12,543 bases of DNA. Source: an uncultured Eubacteriales bacterium (GTDB lineage: Bacteria; Bacillota; Clostridia; Oscillospirales; Acutalibacteraceae). The DNA is taken from NCBI GenBank assembly GCA_900317215.1, contig ONFW01000099.1, forward strand, positions 1 to 12,543, read 5' to 3'. A model generated the notes under the pieces. It saw only the letters and a list, made by a program, of their open reading frames with translations. It was not told the origin of the DNA and made no database searches. The translations under genes were made by a program, and so were the position numbers. Shown here piece by piece: positions 1-6,147 of this stretch. Position 1 is the first letter of the stretch; every line of letters begins with the position of its first letter.

Positions 1-2175
1 GGGAGCTGCCGCAGCCTCTTCCTCTGACATAGCGAAGGGTCTGATAGTAGCGTGAGGACATACGAAGGAGCACTTGTTGCACTTTGCACAGGTGTCTGCA
101 TTCCACTCGGGTACCATTACTGCTACGCCGCGCTTCTCATAAGCAGATGCACCAAGCTCGAAGGTACCGTCAACATGGTCAACAAATGCGGAAACGGGCA
201 GAGAATCGCCGTCCATCTTGTCAACGGGCTCAAGAATACCCTCGACCATCTTGACGGTCTTTTCGCAGCCTGTAAGCTTGCTCTCAACAGGTGTATCGGA
301 AGCCTCCGCCCATGCAGCGGGAACGTCTACCTTTACAAAGGCGGTAACGCCTGCGTCGATAGCCTTGTGGTTCATGTCAACTATATCCTGACCCTTCTTG
401 AGGTAGGACTTTGTAGCAGCGTCCTTCATGTGCTGAACTGCCTCTTCGATCGGCATTACCTTTGCAAGAGCAAAGAAAGCAGCCTGGAGGATCGTATTTG
501 TACGCTTGCCCATGCCGATCTTCTCAGCAAGGTCGATAGCATTAACTGTATAGAGCTGGATATCGTTCTTTGCAATGTACTGCTTTGTCTCAGCGTTGAG
601 GTGCTTGTCCAGCTCCTCAGCAGTCCACTGGCAGTTGATGAGGAATACACCGCCGGGCTTTACGTCCTGAACCATCTTATATCCCTTGAGGATATAGGAT
701 GGGTTATGACATGCAACAAAGTCAGCCTTGTTGATGTAGTAGGGGCTCTTTATGGGCTTGTCGCCGAAACGGAGGTGGGATATTGTAACACCGCCGGTCT
801 TTTTTGAGTCATACTGGAAATATGCCTGAACATACTTCTGAGTATAGTCGCCGATGATCTTAATGGAGTTTTTGTTAGCGCCGACTGTACCGTCACCGCC
901 GAGACCCCAGAATTTGCACTCTATGGTACCCTCTGCAGCAGTATTCGGAGCGGGCTTCTCCTCAAGTGAAAGACAGGTAACATCGTCGTTGATGCCAAGC
1001 GTGAACTGAGCCTTTGGAGCATCCTTGGCAAGCTCATCATATACGGCAAAGATGCTTGCGGGAGGAGTATCCTTTGAGCCGAGGCCGTATCTGCCGCCTA
1101 CCACCTGCATGCCTGTCCTGCCCTGAGCATTGAGAGCAGCGATAACATCGAGGAACAGAGGCTCTCCGAGCGCGCCGGGCTCCTTTGTTCTGTCGAGAAC
1201 AGCTATCTTCTTGCATGAAGCAGGAATAGCTTCAACAAGCTTGTCAGCTCTGAAGGGACGATAAAGTCTTACCTTTACAAGACCGACCTTCTCGCCTCTT
1301 GCATTCATATAGTCGATAACCTCTTCTGCAACGTCGCAGATAGAGCCCATAGCTATGATGACTCTTTCAGCATCCTCAGCGCCGTAGTAGTTGAAGAGCT
1401 TGTAGTCTGTGCCAAGCTTTTCGTTGATTTTGCCCATATACTTCTCAACGATAGCGGGAACAGCCTCATAATACTTGTTGCACGCCTCTCTGTGCTGGAA
1501 GAAGATATCGCCGTTTTCATGCGAGCCTCTCATTGTGGGATGCTCGGGATTGAGAGCTCTCTTTCTGAAAGCCTTGACAGCGTCCATATCGCACATTTCT
1601 TTGAGATCCTCGTAGTCCCAGATCTGGATCTTCTGGATCTCATGAGAGGTTCTGAAACCGTCGAAGAAGTTGATAAAGGGAACTCTGCCCTCTATAGCTG
1701 CAAGATGAGCAACAGGAGCGAGATCCATTACCTCCTGGGTATTGGTCTCTGCAAGCATTGCAAAACCTGTCTGACGGCACGCATATACGTCCGAGTGATC
1801 GCCGAAGATGTTGAGTGCGTGAGATGCTACGCAACGGGCGGATACGTGGAATACGCCCGGAAGAAGCTCGCCGGCTATCTTATACATATTTGGGATCATA
1901 AGAAGCAGACCCTGTGATGCCGTGAAGGTGGTGGTGAGGGCGCCTGCATTGAGCGAGCCGTGAACCGTACCTGATGCGCCTGCTTCGGACTGCATCTCGG
2001 AGACCTTTACAGTCGTTCCGAAGATGTTTTTGAGACCCTGTGCGGACCACTGGTCAACATAGTCTGCCATAGGGCTGGACGGAGTGATCGGGTAAATACC
2101 TGCGACCTCGGTAAACGCATAAGCTACATGAGCCGCAGCGTTATTGCCGTCCATGGTTTTCATTTTTCTTGCCAT
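1..2175 (-). CDS. nifJ: Pyruvate:ferredoxin (flavodoxin) oxidoreductase, N-terminal 725 codons; C-terminus lies beyond the window
   Basis: Cytoplasmic TPP and Fe-S enzyme that oxidatively decarboxylates pyruvate to acetyl-CoA, CO2 and reduced ferredoxin, the central catabolic step of fermenting Clostridia. The frame is open from the ATG at 2175 to the edge. Near the N-terminus is YPITPSSP (residues 28-35, T31), with E64 in SEMQSEAGASG and R114 in HVSARC. From memory these match in number the substrate and TPP residues of the Desulfovibrio africanus enzyme. GGRYGLGSKDTPP lies near residue 360 and GDGTVGANKNS near 425-435, the latter marking the EKR/linker region. The window stops just after CAKCNKCSFVCPH, whose C696, C699, C702 and C706 are the first [4Fe-4S] set of the ferredoxin domain. 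The missing 3' part should hold the second cluster set and the TPP-binding domain of an enzyme of about 1,180 residues. GGAGG at 2186-2190 supports this start. It is transcribed alone and divergently from tmk. Confidence 0.97.
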   Translation of the reverse strand, partial: MARKMKTMDGNNAAAHVAYAFTEVAGIYPITPSSPMADYVDQWSAQGLKNIFGTTVKVSEMQSEAGASGTVHGSLNAGALTTTFTASQGLLLMIPNMYKIAGELLPGVFHVSARCVASHALNIFGDHSDVYACRQTGFAMLAETNTQEVMDLAPVAHLAAIEGRVPFINFFDGFRTSHEIQKIQIWDYEDLKEMCDMDAVKAFRKRALNPEHPTMRGSHENGDIFFQHREACNKYYEAVPAIVEKYMGKINEKLGTDYKLFNYYGAEDAERVIIAMGSICDVAEEVIDYMNARGEKVGLVKVRLYRPFRADKLVEAIPASCKKIAVLDRTKEPGALGEPLFLDVIAALNAQGRTGMQVVGGRYGLGSKDTPPASIFAVYDELAKDAPKAQFTLGINDDVTCLSLEEKPAPNTAAEGTIECKFWGLGGDGTVGANKNSIKIIGDYTQKYVQAYFQYDSKKTGGVTISHLRFGDKPIKSPYYINKADFVACHNPSYILKGYKMVQDVKPGGVFLINCQWTAEELDKHLNAETKQYIAKNDIQLYTVNAIDLAEKIGMGKRTNTILQAAFFALAKVMPIEEAVQHMKDAATKSYLKKGQDIVDMNHKAIDAGVTAFVKVDVPAAWAEASDTPVESKLTGCEKTVKMVEGILEPVDKMDGDSLPVSAFVDHVDGTFELGASAYEKRGVAVMVPEWNADTCAKCNKCSFVCPHATIRPFAMSEEEAAAAP

Positions 2176-2198
2176 AGGTGTTTTTCCTCCTTTTTATT

Positions 2199-2271
2199 TT
2201 TAAGATCATCTGCATCATACCGTGCATAATCTTAAAGAATATCATTGCATGGAGACAGTATCTTGTACTGT
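2199..2271 (-). other. Structured 5' leader of nifJ: two possible stem-loops
   Basis: Two inverted repeats lie in the predicted nifJ leader. The first, at 2255-2271, has arms ACAGTA/TACTGT around a 5-nt loop and sits within about 5 nt of the predicted RNA start, where it could protect the 5' end. The second pairs 2199-2206 with 2229-2236 (8 bp, AU-rich, 22-nt loop) and ends about 9 nt before the GGAGG ribosome binding site. No U-tract follows either, so they are not terminators. I do not recognise a known riboswitch class. Confidence 0.35.
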
Positions 2272-2281
2272 ACCAATCATA

Positions 2282-2310
2282 ATTTTAGCACTTTTTCATT
2301 CTTATGTAAA
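2282..2310 (-). promoter_or_regulatory. Sigma-A type promoter for nifJ
   Basis: Read on the minus strand, TTTACA (2310-2305) and TAAAAT (2287-2282) are separated by exactly 17 bp, and TGC directly before the -10 makes it an extended -10. Transcription should start near 2275, giving a leader of about 100 nt before the nifJ ATG. The assignment rests on sequence only. Confidence 0.72.
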
Positions 2311-2444
2311 GTGGAAAAATGTAAATATTTTATATTTTTCAGAGCAAGTCGGTCAAAAAATGGTTAATATTATCGGATATGAAGGCGCCTTTATCATTAT
2401 TCCGTGATATCAGATCCATGAATAAGCCGGCTGAGCCATGAGCC

Positions 2445-2457
2445 TGCATTCAATGCA
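2445..2457. repeat. 13-bp perfect palindrome upstream of the tmk promoter
   Basis: TGCATT-C-AATGCA is a perfect inverted repeat ending 20 bp before the tmk -35 box. It may be an operator or an activator site, or chance. The rest of the 365-bp intergenic region (about 2311-2444) is AT-rich and shows nothing else I can name; the 61-codon open frame there (2222-2407) has no ribosome binding site. Confidence 0.3.
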
Positions 2458-2477
2458 CACGGATTTTGTTTTTTCGG

Positions 2478-2506
2478 TTGATTTTCATAAACAAATAGAG
2501 TATAAT
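2478..2506 (+). promoter_or_regulatory. Sigma-A type promoter for tmk-metY
   Basis: TTGATT (2478-2483) and a perfect TATAAT (2501-2506) are 17 bp apart, in AT-rich DNA. The predicted start near 2513 leaves a leader of only about 28 nt before the tmk ATG, too short to hold a SAM riboswitch or a T-box. Confidence 0.78.
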
Positions 2507-2540
2507 GTAAAATATTCTTCAGAAACAGAGGACAAAACGA

Positions 2541-3176
2541 ATGAAAAAAAACGACAGAGGCCGCTTCATCGTTATCGAGGGGCTTGACGGCTCAGGCAAG
2601 GGAACTCAGGCAGCCCTGCTTGCCGAAGCCATTCGTGCAGACGGCAGAACAGTATATCAGACCGCAGAGCCTACATGCTCGGTGACCGGAGGTATGCTCA
2701 GGGATGCTCTCGGCGGCTTTGTAAAGAGAGACGCCTATGAGCTTTCGGCGCTGTTTTTGCTGGACAGGATCTTCCACAACGTCAACGAAAAAAACGGCAT
2801 CAGAAAGTACATTGAAAACGGCGTTGATGTGCTGTGCGACCGATACTACTATTCCTCCTTTGCCTATCAGGGCTCAGACGCCGACCTGAAATGGGTAATG
2901 GATATGAATCTTAACTGTCGGGAGATACTTAAGCCTGACGTGTGCATCTTTCTTGACATTTCGCCCGATACCGGAGATGAAAGACTGAGAGAAAGCCGTC
3001 TCGAGCGTGAGATCTATGAGAACACCGAGGCTCAGAGGCGCATAAGAAAGCGCTTTTATGACGTGTTTGAGCTTCTGAAGGATAGCGAAAATATAAAAAT
3101 CGTTGACGCCTCAAGAACTGTCCCTGAGGTGTCGGCTGATATAATAAAAATATATAAAGAGATAAAGGAGAAATGA
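2541..3176 (+). CDS. tmk: Thymidylate (dTMP) kinase
   Basis: Cytoplasmic kinase converting dTMP and ATP to dTDP and ADP on the way to dTTP. At 211 residues it has the normal family length. The P-loop is GLDGSGKGTQ (residues 14-23). EPT at 43-45 and the following GGMLRDALGG correspond to the nucleotide-gripping loop. DRYYYSSFAYQG (100-111) is the DR(Y/H) plus S..AYQG signature of TMP kinases. The Arg-rich stretch after LDISPDTG (about 145-165) is the LID, and since the P-loop lacks Arg this suggests the bacterial type II arrangement. The P-loop ends GKGTQ, as in adenylate kinases, rather than the GKTT or GKST usual in this family; the DRY and AYQG motifs still favour dTMP kinase. AGAGGA at 2527-2532 supports the start. 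First gene of a unit with metY. Confidence 0.9.
   Translation: MKKNDRGRFIVIEGLDGSGKGTQAALLAEAIRADGRTVYQTAEPTCSVTGGMLRDALGGFVKRDAYELSALFLLDRIFHNVNEKNGIRKYIENGVDVLCDRYYYSSFAYQGSDADLKWVMDMNLNCREILKPDVCIFLDISPDTGDERLRESRLEREIYENTEAQRRIRKRFYDVFELLKDSENIKIVDASRTVPEVSADIIKIYKEIKEK
3165..3170 (+). promoter_or_regulatory. Ribosome binding site that decides the metY start
   Basis: AAGGAG lies 2 nt before an ATG at 3173 but 8 nt before a second ATG at 3179. The normal spacing favours 3179, so metY probably does not overlap the tmk stop (3174-3176) but begins 2 nt after it. The site lies inside the last tmk codons, so translation of the two genes is likely coupled. Confidence 0.65.
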
Positions 3177-3178
3177 AA

Positions 3179-4450
3179 ATGGGATTTCATATCAACACAA
3201 AATGCGTTCAGGCAGGCTATGATCCTAAGAACGGCGAATCAAGAGTCGTTCCGATAGTTCAGAGCACCACCTTCAAGTATGACTCGGCAGCCACACTCGG
3301 CAAACTGTTCGACCTTGAAGAAAGCGGTTTCTTTTATACAAGGCTCGCTAATCCTACACTCAGCGCAGTTGCCGAGAAAATAGCGGCACTTGAGGGCGGC
3401 GTGGGCGCTATGCTCACAGCCTCGGGTCAGGCTGCCTCTATGCTCTCGATAACCAATATCTGTCATGCAGGCGATCACGTCGTATGTGCAAGCGCTATTT
3501 ACGGAGGCACCTTCAATCTGTTCAACAAGTCGCTTAGAGAGTTAGGGATCGAATTCACCTTTATCACCCCCGATGCTTCAGAGGAGGAGATAAACGCAGC
3601 CTTTAAGGACAACACTAAAGCTGCTTTTGTTGAGAGCGTTTCCAATCCCTCTCTTGACGTTGCAGACGTAGAGCTTTATTCAAGGCTTGCCCATGCTCAC
3701 GGTGTTCCTCTCATAGTTGACAACACCTTCCCCACTCCGGTCAATTTCAGACCCTTTGAATGGGGCGCAGACATAGTGGTACACTCAACCTCCAAGTATA
3801 TGGACGGTCACGCAGTAGCTCTCGGCGGCGTTATTGTGGACAGCGGAAATTTTGACTGGACAAACGGCAAATATCCCGCCTTTACGGAGCCGGACGAAAG
3901 CTATCACGGAGTCGTCTATACCGAAAAATTCGGCAAGGCTGCATACATCACAAAGGCTCTGACCCACCTGATGCGTGATTACGGACCGCAGCAGAGCCCG
4001 CAGAACGCTTTCCTGCTCAATCTGGGGCTCGAAACTCTCTTCCTCAGAATGGAGCGTCACTGCTCTAACGCCCTTGCTGTAGCAAAATTCCTTGAGCAGA
4101 ACGACAAGATCGAGTGGGTAAACTATCCCGGACTGGAAAGCAACAAGTATTATGAGAGAACAAAGAAATATATGCCCAACGGAAGCTGCGGCGTTATTTC
4201 CTTCGGCGTAAAGGGCGGCAGAGAAAAGGCTATGCAGTTTATGGACAGTCTTGACATGATAAAGCTCTGCATACACGTTGCAGACGCCCGCACCTGTGCT
4301 CTTCACCCTGCAAGCACCACACACCGTCAGTTAAGCGACAAGCAGCTTGAGGACTGTGGAGTAAAGCCGAATCTTATAAGAATGTCAGTCGGCATTGAAT
4401 ATGTTGACGACATCATTGCAGACATAAAACAAGCTCTGGACAAGATCTGA
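3179..4450 (+). CDS. metY: O-acetylhomoserine sulfhydrylase (O-acetylhomoserine aminocarboxypropyltransferase)
   Basis: PLP enzyme of the Cys/Met metabolism family. It most likely makes homocysteine from O-acetylhomoserine and sulfide, the direct-sulfhydrylation route to methionine. From the start chosen here it has 423 residues, matching the roughly 425-430 of MetY rather than the 380-400 of MetB or MetC. YTRLANPT (53-60) carries the Tyr and Arg that bind PLP phosphate from the neighbouring subunit. SGQAA follows at 82-86 and YGG at 108-110 (aromatic ring stacking on PLP). D181 in IVDNTF binds the pyridine nitrogen, and K206 in HSTSKYMDGH forms the Schiff base. R401 in LIRMSVGIE should bind the substrate carboxylate. 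A further in-frame ATG at 3173 gives a form two residues longer. It follows tmk by 2 nt and ends before a strong terminator. O-acetylserine or O-succinylhomoserine use cannot be ruled out. Confidence 0.92.
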   Translation: MGFHINTKCVQAGYDPKNGESRVVPIVQSTTFKYDSAATLGKLFDLEESGFFYTRLANPTLSAVAEKIAALEGGVGAMLTASGQAASMLSITNICHAGDHVVCASAIYGGTFNLFNKSLRELGIEFTFITPDASEEEINAAFKDNTKAAFVESVSNPSLDVADVELYSRLAHAHGVPLIVDNTFPTPVNFRPFEWGADIVVHSTSKYMDGHAVALGGVIVDSGNFDWTNGKYPAFTEPDESYHGVVYTEKFGKAAYITKALTHLMRDYGPQQSPQNAFLLNLGLETLFLRMERHCSNALAVAKFLEQNDKIEWVNYPGLESNKYYERTKKYMPNGSCGVISFGVKGGREKAMQFMDSLDMIKLCIHVADARTCALHPASTTHRQLSDKQLEDCGVKPNLIRMSVGIEYVDDIIADIKQALDKI

Positions 4451-4460
4451 GCACACACCG

Positions 4461-4512
4461 AAAAAAAGGACTGCCACATCTCAGTGATGCTGCAGTCCTT
4501 TTCTGCTTTTTT
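4461..4512. terminator. Bidirectional intrinsic terminator between metY and the lipoprotein gene
   Basis: GGACTGC (4468-4474) pairs with GCAGTCC (4492-4498), extended by A4464-4467 with T4499-4502. Inside, CATC (4477-4480) pairs with GATG (4486-4489) around TCAGT. T-rich runs follow on the plus strand (4499-4512) and on the minus strand (complement of 4461-4467), so it can stop transcription of metY and of the convergent lipoprotein gene. Confidence 0.88.
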
Positions 4513-4552
4513 ACCTTCATTATTCCGAGAACAGGCATCATCAGCCTTTCAG

Positions 4553-5941
4553 TCAAGAAGCTTTCATACCTGTTTCAGGCATTATTCTCTTAGGGATCTC
4601 TTCCCTTATCATTTCGTCAGTGAGCTCGGTGTTCTTTTGCAGCAGCCATGCGCAAAAATCACCAATGCCACAGCCCCAATAATTAGCATTCACCTTGCCG
4701 CGTATCGAGTGCATATAGGGAAGCTGCTCTTTGACCGCCTTTATAGCTTCTGTGTTCTCATATTCCCTGAGCGGGACGAAAGCAGTGACCTCATCTCTGA
4801 CCCTGCCGAGAAACTCAGGCTCCGAGAGAAAGGCTGCAAGAGCCTGCGCTGTTTTCGGGAACGCAGTATCCTTTTTTATCGCAAGGCAGAACAGCTCGCC
4901 AAAGGTCTCAAGCTGCTGCTGTTCACCGTTGATCCTTGCAGTGGGAAGCTTGGCAACGCCAATGTTGTCAGGAGACAAGCCCTTCAGATCGCACGAAGCT
5001 GCTATATAAGCAGCATACTCATCTCCGATATCAATACTTTTTGCTTTTTTAGCGCCGATTTCATTTTCTGTCGTGTATGTTTTTAATCCCGAGCCTACGT
5101 ACCTGCCGTAATCTGCTATAGACCTGTAAGCACTGAGTGCCTCGTCCGTTTCAAAACCCACAGTCGTTTTTTCTTCATCTGCCGTCATAGGCACGCCTGC
5201 GGTCAAAAGAAACGCTGACCCCTGCCACGGATCCTCTATATCATAGTAGAAGCTTTTGTTGTTTTCGGCAGCCTTTGCTATCAGGCTGTCAAGAGAGGCG
5301 GTATCGGCAGGGTCTGTATACACGTTTTTATCATATACCAGGAAGCAGGAATCGTAATATACAGGATAGGCGTACTGTGTTCCGTCAAACCGCACCGAAG
5401 CCGCCGCCTCATCAATAAAGGTATCCATTCCTTTGCCATAATACGCAAGTTCTGCTTCGGCAATGCGTTCCTTCTCTTTCAGAACAGAAAGGTCACTTGC
5501 ACTGATAATCATAACATCGGCAGCATTGTCATATTTTTCGATTATATCCGAGGGCGTCAGACTCATATTCTTTATAGCAGCACCGACCTTCAGTTCATAG
5601 GACGTGTCACCGTAGAGCTCGATAAATTCATTAAATCTTTGTTTATAGCAGTTAACAAAATCATCGGAACCGGATTCATTCTCCGGCACCCACACCTTTA
5701 GCTGAATACTGTTTCCATTCGCCTCAGCTTCAGCTTTTATAGCCGCCTTGATCTCCTCAGTCGTCAATGCTTTCAATTCTGCCGCCGTATTTCCGCCCGA
5801 GCTGTTATCCTCCTGACGAGAGCTTCCCGAACCTCCTGACGAGGAGCTTTTCTCACTGTTGCCTGCACCTCCTCCCGCACAGGCTGTCATGCCCATAGCA
5901 AGCACAGCCGCAAGCAGAAGAGCTGTTACCTTCTTTTTCAT
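4553..5941 (-). CDS. Extracellular solute-binding lipoprotein, family 1, maltodextrin-like
   Basis: Probable substrate-capturing component of an ABC importer, anchored to the outer face of the membrane. The N-terminus has KKK, a hydrophobic stretch (5-18) and the lipobox MTAC with C21 as the lipidated residue. A Gly/Ser-rich linker (22-52) follows, and the binding fold starts about residue 80 (LKVWVPENESGSDDF). AYPVYYDSCFLVYDKN (191-206) and, further on, VAKLPTARINGEQQQLETFGELFCLAI resemble MalE-type proteins, where the matching regions read AYPxxxxxxxLxYNK and LPT...GxxxxxxGG. This suggests a malto-oligosaccharide or related sugar, as an inference from remembered resemblance. The 462 residues fit the family. 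No sugar permease or ATPase is adjacent; the neighbouring natAB is an exporter in its own unit. The promoter is at 5995-6023 and AAAGGA sits 9 nt before the start. The gene ends at the shared terminator. Confidence 0.82.
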   Translation of the reverse strand: MKKKVTALLLAAVLAMGMTACAGGGAGNSEKSSSSGGSGSSRQEDNSSGGNTAAELKALTTEEIKAAIKAEAEANGNSIQLKVWVPENESGSDDFVNCYKQRFNEFIELYGDTSYELKVGAAIKNMSLTPSDIIEKYDNAADVMIISASDLSVLKEKERIAEAELAYYGKGMDTFIDEAAASVRFDGTQYAYPVYYDSCFLVYDKNVYTDPADTASLDSLIAKAAENNKSFYYDIEDPWQGSAFLLTAGVPMTADEEKTTVGFETDEALSAYRSIADYGRYVGSGLKTYTTENEIGAKKAKSIDIGDEYAAYIAASCDLKGLSPDNIGVAKLPTARINGEQQQLETFGELFCLAIKKDTAFPKTAQALAAFLSEPEFLGRVRDEVTAFVPLREYENTEAIKAVKEQLPYMHSIRGKVNANYWGCGIGDFCAWLLQKNTELTDEMIREEIPKRIMPETGMKAS

Positions 5942-5994
5942 ATCAACACATCCTTTCTTGAATAATCTATCTCGGAATTTTTCTTTCCAATAGT

Positions 5995-6023
5995 ATTATC
6001 TCACATTAATTGACAAATCTCAA
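5995..6023 (-). promoter_or_regulatory. Sigma-A type promoter for the solute-binding lipoprotein
   Basis: On the minus strand TTGAGA (6023-6018) and GATAAT (6000-5995) are 17 bp apart, with TGA giving an extended -10. The start would be near 5988, leaving a leader of about 47 nt before the ATG at 5941. Confidence 0.68.
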
Positions 6024-6045
6024 CACTTATGCCGACGTTAATTTG

Positions 6046-6063
6046 TACAATATATATATTGTA
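6046..6063. repeat. 18-bp perfect AT-rich palindrome upstream of the lipoprotein promoter
   Basis: TACAATATATATATTGTA is fully self-complementary and lies 22 bp upstream of the -35 box of the lipoprotein gene, between that promoter and the end of natAB. The position fits an activator site or an operator for the lipoprotein gene. It could also be only AT-rich DNA acting as an UP-like element. Confidence 0.4.
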
Positions 6064-6108
6064 TATATTATTCAAACATGGCAGCCGCAGCAGAACAAAA
6101 AACAGCAT

Positions 6109-6140
6109 AAAAATCTGCCGCATCTCAGCGATACGGCAGG
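6109..6140 (-). terminator. Intrinsic terminator of natAB
   Basis: CTGCCG (6115-6120) pairs with CGGCAG (6134-6139), with an inner ATC/GAT pairing around TCAGC. On the minus strand the stem is followed by A and five T residues (complement of 6113-6109), then a second T run. It begins directly after the permease stop codon (6148-6150). A six-T run at 6144-6149 would also let it work in the other direction. Confidence 0.82.
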
Positions 6141-6147
6141 CTATTTT

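Noticed and set aside
52..807. Long plus-strand open frame of 251 codons opposite nifJ
   Set aside because: It lies antisense to a gene with clear PFOR motifs, has no ribosome binding site, and its Cys/Leu/Val-rich product is what codon bias on the other strand yields.
2222..2407. 61-codon open frame in the nifJ-tmk intergenic region
   Set aside because: There is no ribosome binding site or promoter in the right place, and it overlaps the nifJ promoter and leader.
3785..4324. Minus-strand open frame of 179 codons inside metY
   Set aside because: It overlaps the PLP-lysine region and C-terminal part of metY, has no start signal, and its product resembles no family.
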